From assembly GCA_010279815.1 (NCBI GenBank), contig QEOQ01000690.1, forward strand, positions 210,429 to 261,824: a stretch of DNA of 51,396 nucleotides, in the 5' to 3' direction. A model generated the notes under the pieces. That model ran no database searches. It was not told the DNA's origin and saw nothing but the letters and a program-made list of their open reading frames with translations. Shown piece by piece: positions 1 to 10,800 of this stretch (position 1 is the stretch's first letter; each line of letters begins with the position of its first letter). The stretch comes from Brachionus plicatilis. Taxonomy: Eukaryota > Rotifera > Eurotatoria > Ploima > Brachionidae. The translations under genes were made by a program, and so were the position numbers.

Positions 1-51
1 AATGGAAAATAACCCATATTCAAGGTATTTTCCAGCTAATTCAATTTTAAT

Positions 52-600
52 TGTTATAACATAGAAACTATGTAATTAGCTCTAAAAGAAAAAAGGTTGA
101 ATTTGGGCTTTACTCTTAGAGTCCACAACGCGAGTTTACGGTAATTTTTTTAGCCGAATATTATTTTAGTCGGCTATTAAATCCAATAATTTTTTCTAGA
201 TGACTATAATACTTCTAACTTATCTCGAAATTAATGGTTAGGAAAGCAAAAAATATTATTTATAAAATATTTTTTTATTTTTTATTAAAATATTTTTTTT
301 TTTGCTTTAAATCTTAAATTTTAAATCAATTAAAAAACCTTTTTTATTAAAAAATATTTTTAATTTAGAGATAAATAAGAAGTATTATAGTCATCTAGAA
401 AAAATTATTGGATTTAATAATCGACTAAAAAAAATTAATCGATTTATTAAATTTGTCAATCGATTGGAGTCGATTACCAACACTAGTAATAAAGCTAAGA
501 AATTGGTCTGAACTAAAAGATAAAAAAATAACTTGAAAACAAATTTTTAGCTAAATTTTTTGAGAAAATTAAGCCTAATTATACAGTTTCTATGGTAACG
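52..600. repeat. Nested inverted-repeat element upstream of the MORN3-like gene
   Basis: Two concentric pairs of inverted repeats are visible. The inner arms, 164-227 and 368-430, are near-perfect reverse complements of about 63 bp around a 140-bp spacer; they share ATTTTTTCTAGATGACTATA or its complement. The outer ends also pair: CATAGAAACTATGTAATTAG near 60 matches the complement of the sequence near 575-597. The layout is that of a MITE or foldback element of about 550 bp lying directly before the gene at 660, so the gene's promoter may include element sequence. No coding capacity is visible and the superfamily cannot be told. Confidence 0.6.
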
Positions 601-659
601 TCTTTAAAATGAAAATTAAAAATAAAAACTTGAAATTAAAAGCCATTTAGTTCGATAGA

Positions 660-1474
660 ATGCCTTTTTTAAAGAAAGAAAAGCATTTTCAACCACTTTG
701 GAAAGATTGGGACCAAAAAGCTCAAAAGGAGGGCTTGCACGCCACTTTTTACACCAGCAACAAAGACGAATATATCGGTGAATGGCACGATAACAAAAAA
801 GAAGGCAAAGGTGTTTACAACTGGGTGAAAAAAGGAGAAATTTACGAAGGCGAATGGAAAAATGACAAAAGAAATGGCTTCGGCAATCTAAGTATCAAAA
901 AACCTGATGGTACCTATAAAAAAGTCTATTCTGGCGGATGGAAAGATAATAAAACTCATGTAAAATTTTTTTTTTAATCTTCCAAAAAGAAATTTTTTTT
1001 CAAACTTGGCTTTCAAAGGGCTATGGAACCTATTATTACGGTGAGAATGAATATTATGAAGGAGAATGGTATGAGGACTTGAAGTCCGGCTGGGGTAGAA
1101 TGTATTACGCTAATGGCGATATTTATGAAGGAGAATGGTCAGACGACAAACGAAATGGCAATGGAATGCTTCGTTTGGCTAATGACAACAGATATGAGGG
1201 AGAATGGAAAAATGACATGAAAAATGGACGAGGAAAGTATTTTTTTTTGAACAAAGGAAAGCTTCTAGAAGGATTATGGGTCGATGACATAAACAAAACG
1301 GGGAAAATGATCGATTTTGATCGAGACAATGCCAAAGAAGCAAATATATATGAATTACCAGCGGTAAATAAAAAAAAATGAGATTTTTAGATTTTTATTT
1401 TTTTTTTTTAGATCCATTTAAAAGATGCCAATCAAGTTATTGAAGAAAGTATTAAACATTTTGAAAATAATTAA
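660..1474 (+). CDS. MORN3: MORN repeat-containing protein 3-like protein (three exons)
   Basis: The coding parts are 660-959, 1019-1363 and 1412-1474, giving 235 residues, close to the 240 of vertebrate MORN3. Seven MORN repeats run from about residue 38 to 205, each with the YEGEW...G.G pattern (for example YIGEWHDN, YEGEWKNDKRNGFG, YEGEWSDDKRNGNG). The N-terminus (MPFLKKEKHFQPLWKDWDQK) and the block MIDFDRDNA resemble MORN3 specifically. Intron 1 (960-1018) and intron 2 (1364-1411) are both phase 0, begin GTAAA and end AG. Reading through intron 2 would end the protein in poly-lysine, whereas splicing restores a MORN3-like tail (DANQVIEESIKHFENN). MORN repeats bind membranes or scaffold proteins; MORN3 is known from sperm and cilia, and that role here is transferred by homology. 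AATAAA at 1505-1510 is a plausible polyadenylation signal. No stop or frameshift is seen. Confidence 0.9.
960..1018 (+). other. Intron 1 of the MORN3-like gene, 59 bp
   Basis: Starts GTAAAATTT and ends CAAAG. It is phase 0, between ACT-CAT and GGC-TAT, and its removal rejoins a MORN repeat (KTH then GYGTYYYG). Read unspliced, the frame stops at 975-977. Confidence 0.85.
1364..1411 (+). other. Intron 2 of the MORN3-like gene, 48 bp
   Basis: Starts GTAAATAAA and ends in a T tract plus TAG. It is phase 0. Splicing replaces a four-residue VNKKK-type end by a 20-residue acidic helical tail that matches the end of MORN3 in length and pattern. It is among the shortest plausible spliceosomal introns. 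Confidence 0.75.
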
Positions 1475-1504
1475 AGTTTAATTTTGTAAAATATTTATTA
1501 AGAA

Positions 1505-1510
1505 AATAAA
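1505..1510 (+). promoter_or_regulatory. Polyadenylation signal of the MORN3-like gene
   Basis: AATAAA lies 31 bp after the TAA stop at 1472-1474. In such AT-rich DNA the hexamer is common, so its position is the only support. Confidence 0.4.
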
Positions 1511-2149
1511 CGCCTTATTTAAACATTTTTTTTTGTGAAATTTATTTATTTTTTTTAAATGTTAAAATTATGCTATCTGTACTTGAATGATTTTGAATTT
1601 GATGATTATAATTGAAAAATACAGCTTAAATGTTAAGACTGGTTTATTTAACAGTTTAAAGAAAAGCAAAAAATTTAATTCTAAATACTAAATTAACATA
1701 CAATAATCAATTAATTGGATTTTTTTTTATTTATTTATTTAGAAAATAATTTGGGACAAAATCCCCTGGCTGTTTGGAATGAATATTAATTCTCCCTTTC
1801 AGCCACGTTAGCGTTAATTTTGAGATTTGTAAAAGTTATTTTTTATTTTTTAAAAAATTGAAAAAACACATAAATTAGAGCAAAAAGTAAATGTTATGAA
1901 AATTTTTTTAACAATGCCGAAAATTCAATCTTTGCGCTTTATTTAAAACTTTTTTATTAGTGATGGAAGTTTTTTATCTTTTGTTAAGTTAACTGGAAAA
2001 AATTTTATTTTGATGATAAATTCGAGTAAACATTTAATTATTTGATGATAAAAATTAGTTAACTAAAAATTACTTGACTAAAAATTAGTAAAATAACACC
2101 TTAACCACTTTCGGATAAATTATGACTACCTAAATAATATTTATTATTT
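1511..2149. other. Intergenic AT-rich stretch with a dispersed-repeat scrap
   Basis: No gene is visible. A stretch at about 1745-1815 (GCTGTTTGGAATGAATATTA, then TCTCCCTTTCAGCCACGTTA) resembles 24415-24465 and part of 33165-33195, so it is probably untranslated LINE debris. Confidence 0.4.
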
Positions 2150-2490
2150 TGATTATTTGGCCCATATTGAATGACAACTCATTTTTTTTCGTTAAAATCC
2201 ATTAACCATTGTCCATTTCTTTCCCAACTTCTTGTAAAATTGATGAATCAGTTTCGTTTTCGTTATCACTTTTGTATCATGAGCAAACAATTTACAAATG
2301 TTTTTCATCTTATCAGGTAAATCATTTATGTAAATAACAAAAAGGGTCGGACCCAATACCGACCCCGTGTAACTACACTAGTTACCTCTTTCAATGATGA
2401 ACACGTTCTGCCAACTACCACTCTTTGTTTAATTTTTACATGACGCTCTAATACGTGGTCCATAAATTTACTGATCACGAATGTTAATAA
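2150..2490 (-). pseudogene. LINE reverse-transcriptase fragment (CR1/Jockey-like)
   Basis: Read on the minus strand, the region gives in order HVKIKQRVVVGRTCSSLKEV, then GSVLGPTLFVIYINDLPDKM, then CKLFAHDTKV. These match the conserved RT blocks of CR1/Jockey-type non-LTR retrotransposons (the SG.PQGS.LGP.LF..YINDLP block followed by the F.DD box). The pieces lie in different frames: the break falls where SGVPQGS should be and stops occur further on. The catalytic FADD box reads FAHD, so the second-last essential position is altered. It is a dead, truncated copy; flanks show no terminal structure. Confidence 0.8.
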
Positions 2491-2520
2491 ATTTTTCACT
2501 AATTTTAATAAAAACATCAC

Positions 2521-3150
2521 TTTTTTATTAAAAAGAAATAAAATTTTTTAAATTTAAATCTAATTTATTTTAATAAAAAAATCTAACTTGATTAATTAAA
2601 AAAAATAATTTTATTTTTGAGTTGCATCTAGAACAAAAAAAAACCTTTTTTTAGTTAATGGCATGTTACAAGTTGAGCAAAATTTATTTTCTGCATTTTG
2701 GCTACCATTCTCCAGTTGTGAATTTGACAATGGAACAGGAACGGAAGATTATTAAAATTAGATAAAAGTTTATTGAAATAGCGTAATTTTTATTACAAAT
2801 AGCAGTATCAAAAAATTATTTGCCTTAATTGTTTACTAACTGATAACTGATACAGTACTGATTTGACACGAAAATTTACGTAAATTTTTGTAAATTTTTG
2901 TAAACTTTGTAAATTTAGATAGCAAATTAAGAAATCTAATATCAGTTTATTTGACAGCAACAAAAATTGGATTTTTTTTTCATTTTAAAATTATTAGATT
3001 TAGAAATTTTTCAAATAAAAATTGTTTAATTGTATACTTTTGGTCGTCTACCAGTGAGCAAAAAATATATTTGATGATGTATCAATTTATCGAAAAACAT
3101 TTCATAGGAAAAATAACAAACAAAACTCATAGGAAAAATAACAAACAAAA
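2521..3150. other. AT-rich intergenic stretch with short tandem repeats
   Basis: No gene is seen. Around 2877-2918 the motif GTAAATTTTT repeats three to four times. Around 3101-3156 a unit containing CATAGGAAAAATAACAAAC is duplicated head to tail. Confidence 0.5.
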
Positions 3151-3360
3151 CTCATAGAATAAATTTTGATAGAAAAATATTTCATAGAAATATACTCATT
3201 AAAGTTTTTTTCATTGAAATATGTTAAAAACTTTAGGAGAAAAATTTAAAGATTAAATTAATTTAATTTTTTGAATGTATTTACATTTTATTTACTCTTG
3301 AAATAAATTTTTTTAATCTAAAATTTTATTTTTGTGTAGATTAAAGGAAAATTTTAAAAA
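3151..3360. repeat. First copy of a local direct duplication
   Basis: From GATAGAAAAATATTTCATAG through TCTTGAAATAAATTTTTTTA to GATTAAAGGAAAATTTT this block is repeated in the same order and orientation at 3654-3843, with scattered differences and small indels. No coding content is visible. Confidence 0.8.
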
Positions 3361-3599
3361 TTTTATCAATTTTTTCAACATTCAAGCTTTCTATTTTCAG
3401 TAACATAAACTTTATTTGTATAGATTTAGTTGCAAAATTTGAATTATTTAACTTAAATGCCTTGTTGTTAAATTTTTTCAAATAACAATGTAATCAATAA
3501 CTTGTTTTTTTTTATAAATTGATTAATTTTTATGTAGAATTTTTTTTAAAATTTTTTTAAATATAATTATTTTTAAAGAATTTAAATAAATGAAGTGTT

Positions 3600-3653
3600 A
3601 ATCAGTCTCTTGAGGCAAGGGTACTAGCCTGCTGATAAACCTTTGAATTGATA
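3600..3653. repeat. Short dispersed repeat, copy 1
   Basis: The sequence GAAGTGTTAATCAGTCTCTT with ACTAGCCTGCTGATAAACC is recognisably the same as 13811-13868 (GAAGAGTTAATGAGTCT ... ATAGCCTGATGAATAACC). Its identity is unknown. Confidence 0.5.
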
Positions 3654-3843
3654 GAATAAATTTCGGATGAAAAATATTTCATAGAAATATGCTAAAAACC
3701 TTAATGGAAAAATTTAAAGATTAAATTAATTTAATTTTTTTTTCGGACAAATTTTTTAGTGTATTTTCATTTTATCAACTCTTGAAATAAATTTTTTTCA
3801 TCTAAAATATTATTTTTGTTTAGATTAAAGGAAAATTTTTAAT
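3654..3843. repeat. Second copy of a local direct duplication
   Basis: Matches 3151-3360 over almost its whole length, including CTCTTGAAATAAATTTTTTT and GATTAAAGGAAAATTTT. The copies are about 500 bp apart, which points to a segmental duplication or two insertions of one element. Confidence 0.8.
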
Positions 3844-5255
3844 ATTTTTTAATTTGATGTCAATGTATTCTGGATTAATTAAGATTATTATTCTGGAAAA
3901 AATGATAATTTTTTAAATTATTTTTTCATTATTTAATCCCTTAAAAAAATTCAATGAAAATATTTAAATGAAATTATTATTATAAGAGAAAAAAATCTAT
4001 GAATTGAACGTTCACCATATTTTTCAATAAAATAAATAAATTTCAGCCTTTGCCACTATTTAGCTGAACAATTGTATTTTAGCATAATACCACAGTAGCT
4101 TTCAAAGTATCATAGGAACCCTTTTGGAAGAAGATGGAAGAATATTTGTGCTTGTCTTAAACAGTTGATAATGATTTTAATTAGCCTGCGGAGTGACTCC
4201 GAATAGTTTTTATACAAATACAAAATAAAGTTTAAGTTGAATGAAAAAAAATAAAAAATAAACTTTAAAAAAAAACAATTCTGATAATTTAGCTTAAATA
4301 TCAAAGCCTTGAAAGTAATTATTTTTAAGTATAAAAACACTTGGCAATTAAGAACATATGAATGAGTGAGATTTTTGTTAGATAATTAAAAAAATTAAGC
4401 TTATTCAAGTTAATATATGAAGAGCTTTTTGGTTTTAGCTTGATAAATGTACGATGCCGATTTTTCACTTGAGTTAAAAACACTTGGACAGCCCCCTATG
4501 GAGAATAGCAGACTTGCTTGATTAAAATCTAAATTAGCATTGACATTCAATCGATTTGCATATTTAAAAGCTTTTTCTTTCACTCACATGGGACTTGGTT
4601 TTTAAGCCAACTTTAAATAAAATCTCGACTTGAGAAAGTATTTTGTTTTAAAAGATAATCATCAGTGCGTATCAAGTTAGTAAGTTAATAATCTGAGATT
4701 TTAATTGCTCTAATTAATTATCATTTGTATTTAGTTTTGGGAAATTTTGAAAGCTAATTTAAATAATTTTTCGCTTCGTCTAGATTATTTAGGAAATGTG
4801 GTGATTAATTTTTCTTTGTCAATCTTTTAATTTTTTTTTTCATTTCTTTATAAACATTTAGTTAAAGACTTGGAAGATTTTTTTTCTAAGACACGCAAAT
4901 TCAAAATTTCAATGGAAACTTTTTTCAAGGTGATCAATCAATTCATGGTAAGATTAATTCATAGACACTAAAAATTAAAAAAAAAATCAAACAAAATCTT
5001 GTAAAAATTTAATATAAAAAGGGGTAAAAAAATAAGAAACTAGAGAATCTTAAATTTTTTTGATTTTTATCAATCTTTTTGATTTTTTACTAAAAATCCC
5101 TAAAAAAAATTTTTTCTGCTTCAATTTAATAAGAGTTTCTATTAGGCTTAATTTTTTGTGTTTGAATTAAAAAAAATATAATGTTGAATTAACATTGAAA
5201 AAGTGCGATGCTTCACATATATTTTAAAGTTTTAAATGAAAAAATAATTTCAAGT
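3844..5255. other. AT-rich intergenic stretch, no gene seen
   Basis: No protein-like reading frame, RNA gene or clear repeat could be supported here. Confidence 0.5.
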
Positions 5256-5566
5256 GGCAAAATGAAAATTATTGTACATTTTTATATTTTTACTTTTTTA
5301 AATTTTTGAGAGAAAAAAAAAATCTCAAAACAAAAAATCAAAAAAAATTTTCATTCAAGAAAAGTAATAATAAATTCGCAATTACTTAAAAAGGAGTTTT
5401 AAAAAAAATTTAAATGTAAAAACTGAGGATAATTTTTTGAAAATCCCTTTTGATTAATTGCGAATTTATTATTACTTTTCTTAATAAAAATTTTTTAAAT
5501 TTTTTTATTTTGAAATGTTTTCTTTTCTCTCAAAAATGTAAAAATGTACAATAAATTACATTTTGC
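5256..5566. mobile_element. MITE family A, full copy 1 (palindromic)
   Basis: The ends are inverted copies: GGCAAAATGAAAATTATTGT on the left and ACAATAAATTACATTTTGC on the right. A second internal pair (AAGTAATAATAAATTCGCAA near 5363 and its complement near 5460) means the whole element can fold into one long hairpin. The sequence matches 30452-30745 from end to end. The element is about 311 bp and has no coding capacity. Confidence 0.85.
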
Positions 5567-7731
5567 TTTTAAAGTTGATTCATATTTGAATTTAAACTTT
5601 TTTGTGAAATAGAAAAATGGAAAAAAAAAATGAAAATTATTTTTTTAACTTTTAAATAATTCTTATAGATTTAGATTTATTTCAAATATTTTTAGTTATT
5701 TGTATTTTTTATTTTGTTCACTTTTTTAATAAATTTTTTTGACATTCTATTTTAAAAATAAAGTTAAAAATTCACCTTATAAAATGAAAAAAAAATAAGT
5801 TAAATAAATTTAAGATTTTTTTTAATCTTAAAAAAAATACTCGATAAATGGAAAGACTGCGGTGAAATTTGATTGCGCATTTAAAAATGTCTGAGCAAAA
5901 TTGAGCGCTTGAAATTTGATCAAAAATTTTACTTTGCTATATTTTATATAAAATTTTCAATTAATTTACGTAATTAAAAATCTTTAACTTAAACTAATGA
6001 CCATGTGTAGTTTTTATTCTTAAACTTATGGGTTTATCTTTAATTCAAACTACAAAACTTGTTTTTGAAGTTGCTATACTTTTTTTTTAAATAGTTTTAC
6101 AAATGATAATTTCATATATTTAATGTAATAAATAATTTGTCATGACAGCTTCCACTTGCATAAATTTTTAAGTATTCAGGAAAAAAAGAAGAATTTTAAG
6201 GAAGCAATTTCATGATTGAAAATTATTTATTATTATTATTATTATTTATTGTCCAATATACATTTTTTTTGTTATCTTCACTATTAATTTGTTTAAAATA
6301 AATTAGAAAATTTTTTTTTATTTTAGTTAGTTATGTTTTTTAAATATAAGAAAAAGCCAATGGTTTAAAGGTTTACAGGGTGACCCAAATTTGGGTATTT
6401 TTTTCAATAAATTAATTTTAGAGAATAAAGAAAAATTAACAAAAGTTAAATTTTTAAAAAAAAGAGGGAACTTTTCGTTCTGTCAATTTTTTTCGCTATC
6501 TTTTTTTGGACAATTTTTTATCTAAAATAAAAAATAATTTAGATAGCTCATTTTTCATAATTCAATTAAAAAATCATTCTTTTATTTAAATTAGGACCAA
6601 CAAAAAAATTCAGCATCTTTTATTTTGTTGATGGCTTCTTAACCTTTTCCATCTTTAAGAAGTTTGACAACATTATCCAAAAACTTAATGCTGCCTTTAA
6701 AATTGTGAATCAATTTTCACAATTATTGCAAAGATTTTCGGAATCATCTATATATATTTACATATAATAAAAAAAAATATTCAGATGTTATTTTTTTGTT
6801 TACTATAAAGATCTTTTTTTTTAAATATGACAAGATTTTTAAAATTTTAAAATTATTATTTTCTAAAAGATTGATTAAAACTGGTGTACTTTAGAAGTTA
6901 ATGTGAAAATAAATCAAAAATCTTTCTTTCTTTTACCTTTTTACGATCTTTATTATTAAATGGATTTTTTTTTCTAACATCTTGTTCGTATAAATAATAC
7001 TTTTTCGAAACTTGCTTATATTATCTTCTTAGTTGCAAATAAAAAATTATTAATTTTTAATATGCCATTTTTTATGTGAACTTCTTTAAAACTTTAGTAT
7101 TTTAAAACGGCTTGTTAAAATCTGTGCACAAAATTTTCTGAATAATTAACAAAAATGACAGATTTTAAATTTAATTTTAAAAAATCAAAATCAAGGTTAA
7201 CTTAGAAAAATTCTGTTTAAATTGAAAGGTAACAACTCTTGGTACATTTTTCGTCTTTCAATAAAAATGTTCATACATTTTTAGAATAGCATGTTTAGTT
7301 AGAGTTATAAGACGGATCCGGATCAAATTTCTAAAAGAATTTCCATTTAGACTTAGCTTCAACCAAATTTTTTATTTTTTTTAAATTTGCAATTGGTTTT
7401 TTATAAAAATGATAATGGTCAATTTGTATAGAAATCCAAATAGTAAAAATATTAAAATAAACTTAAATTATTCTTAATAATTTTGTTTTAGGATTTAAGA
7501 GACCATGTTAAAATATTTATTCGCTTTTTTTTCTTTAAACCATAAAGAAGTTTCATTTTCTACTAATAAATTATCAATTGTCTGATATTGAATAAAATAA
7601 TTTTTTAACTTTTATTGAAAATAAAAAATCATAAAAAAACATAAATTTATTATATATATTTCAATTAATAACTTTTATAGATTGAAAGGATATTTTCCAG
7701 AATCTGATTTTTTAATATACTATTTGGCAAT
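5567..7731. other. AT-rich intergenic stretch, no gene seen
   Basis: Contains a (TTA)n microsatellite at about 6223-6250 and GTTTACAGGGTGACCC near 6371, which resembles a Tc1-type element end, but no partner end was found. Confidence 0.45.
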
Positions 7732-7846
7732 ACAGGGTGTTTTTAAAAAATTTTTTTAACATTATTGGTAATATTAACATGTACCCAATAAATATAGCTG
7801 AAGAAATGCGTAAGCTAAAGATTCTCTTCAAATTTTAAACACCCTC
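7732..7846. mobile_element. Small MITE-like inverted repeat
   Basis: ACAGGGTGTTTTTAAAA at the left is the inverted counterpart of TTTTAAACACCCT at the right, 115 bp apart end to end. ACAGGGTG-type ends are common in Tc1/mariner-related MITEs. No TSD is evident. Confidence 0.45.
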
Positions 7847-10800
7847 CACCACTTTATATAAATTAGTCAATTTCTTTTTTATTTGCCAAAATTTGTATTG
7901 TTAAATTTTTAGAATATGTTTTGTAAAGAAAATTTTTTTTCGTTTATACAATTAAGAAAATTACTTTCTTTTTAAAAGATAAAATTTTTTTCTTATAGAC
8001 TAAATGTCTTAATTCATTACAGTAATTATTATAATGAAAAATCAAATCAAAATACTCTTAAATTTTAATATCTTTAAAAACAAATTTTTTTTTTGAAAAT
8101 TAATATTCTTTATACAATTTATTATTAAAAATGGTATCATTATAAAACAGCACGGAGTGTGAAACCAAATATTTTTCATTAAAGACAATTTTTTTTCTTT
8201 GATAAATTCATTTTATGTCACTTGATTTTAATCAAACATTCTTTTTCCATGTAAAAATAAATTCCACATCATGTTATTTACACCAAGGATTTTTTTCGCT
8301 TTTCCAGTTGAAAGTGATGAATAAAAATGTTTCTATCGCCTTTAAATTTTTAAATAAAGACTTATACTACCTTATTAACATTCCAATGTTTATTAGGTAA
8401 AAAAAAAAAACTTTTTTTATTTTTCAATTAAGATTGAAATTTTTTTTAAAAAGACTGTTTAAAAATGTTTAAGAAAAAAAATCTTTTTACTATCTTTAAA
8501 TGTTTTCTTATATTAAAATTTATATCTTTTTTTAAAGAAAATTTTTTTTTACTTGCATAAAAAAATTTAATTTATAGATTATAAATCTAAATTTTAGTCT
8601 CATTAAGAAATCAATGTTGAATTTTGAATATTCAATACTTTTTATAAATTATTTCATTTTAATCTAAATTTTTTTATCTAATTTGATATAATTTAAAAAA
8701 TATCCACAACTATTTATCTTTACTATTTCAAGCTTTTTGAAAAGATATTATAAAAATTTATTTTTTATTTTCAAATAATTAAATAAAATAATTGGTTCAT
8801 CATAAAATCATAAGTCTGTTTTATTTCTTGAGAATGAATGCCACATTTTTCCAATATATAAACGAACAAATATCCACCTTAATTAGAGAGACCTAAGTAG
8901 CAAAATTTAAAAGGTACAAAACCATGTTGCTTAATAAGTAAATCGTGATTAGTAATATTAAATTTTATTATTATCTTCTCTAATTGTAAGCAGATTATTG
9001 AGGATAAAAAGAAAATAAAATCAATTTAAAAAATTTGGTTTGAAAAAAATTAATCATTAAATAAGTTATTTTTAACTGGGAAAATAAAGCTCACACTTTT
9101 CCTCTTGAGTGGTATTTTGTAATTACTTGTTTCTATTAATAATATTAATAATCACGAAGTAGAATAATAAAGATGTTTGACGCGATTCCGCCTCTATTTT
9201 TTTCTTCTGCATCAATGACTTCAAAAAATTTTTTTATTGTTATAAATCTTAAAGTGAACTTACGAATGTTTCGGTGATTGCTTGATTTTTGGCCATCATT
9301 TAAGAAAAAATATTTAAGCTTTTTGAGAGTATTTGTTTTGCAAATAAAAATGTCATTTTATATTATGGGGAAAAAATAGTATCAGCTTAATTTAAAAGCA
9401 ATTTTTTATACAAAGTAAAATTAAGCTTAACTGTTTAAATTTTTTTTTTAAATTTTTCAATTTATTTTACAAAAAACACAGAGCATTTAAAAATATTAAA
9501 AAAATATAGAAATTTAGTCAAAATTTAAATTCATAATTAAAAAAAATAAAATAGGATCAGTCGGAGTTACTTTAAAATGAATCAGACAATATTTTTTTAG
9601 GTGTTTTTGTTTAAAAATATCTCTCAAAAAATAGAATTAAAAAATTTATAGTAATTTTTAGTTTTTAAATTTTGAATTGAATAAAGGTTAAATGAAATTT
9701 TTGTTTGTTTATTTTTTTAAAAATTGTAAATTTTTTAATTATTATTATTTAGGCGTTTGATTTTATTTTTTTATTTTCATAAATTAAATTTCTTGACTTT
9801 AGGTAGTTTTTTAATTTATCATTAATTAAAATAGAGACTGCGATAAAATAAACTTATTATTTTTTTTTTTCTGGAACTATAAATATAAAGAATGGATAAT
9901 GAAAATAAATGTAAAAGGCGGATTCCAAATTCATTTTGTAAAATATAATTTTTTCTTCTGCCTATTCAATTAGCTGCCAAACGGAAGGATACTCTTCTAA
10001 GAAATTAAAAATTTTCATCATATGAATTAATTAAAATCTATTGATTAGCACTAGTTGTAATTTTTTTGATTAATCACGAGCTCGTTTGAGATGAATAAGC
10101 GTGAGATAAATAATCTTAAAAAATTGTATTAAAAAAAATACTAATAATTATGTACAATACAGATAATTAATTTGTTTCCAAGCAATATAAACCAAATTAA
10201 TCGCTTTCCTAAATATACTCAATACGGTTTTATATCGTTTTTAGTACAAATTTAAAATGAACAACAAGTTTAAGTGAACTTTGGGACTAAGCAGAAATTA
10301 TATTTTAATATTTTATTTTATTTGCTAGCTTATTTTATTCAAATTTTGGACAAAGTCTTCTTTCATTTTCGTATGATTCTGAAATGAAATTTAGTGAAGA
10401 GAGAAAATTTTTAAATTCGAGTATTTTTTTTATAATTTTTTCAATTATTTGTAATATTTTTGTCAATGAAAAAAAATTAGGTCTATTAAAATATTTTTCA
10501 AAGTAAATAATAAAACTTTGATTTTTTTTATACAATTATAAAATATCAGATTTTTTAATCATTTTATTTTTAATTTATTTCATTGAGATTGAGATCTTCA
10601 AAAAAGATGCTTAGTTTTTTTTTAATAACAATCACAAAATTTTTTAAAGAAATTCTTTATTAAAAAATGCTTGTTTCTCAAATAAAAGCTGTGTTTAAAA
10701 AAAAAACCGATTGATAGATTCAAAAAATTTATTTTAATAAATTATTTATCATCATTAAAGAAAAAATTAAAATTAATAGTTTAATTTTTTTTTTATTTTA

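Noticed and set aside
660..977. MORN frame ending at 977 as a separate short gene
   Set aside because: The last codons are intron sequence; splicing at 959/1019 continues the MORN repeats without interruption.
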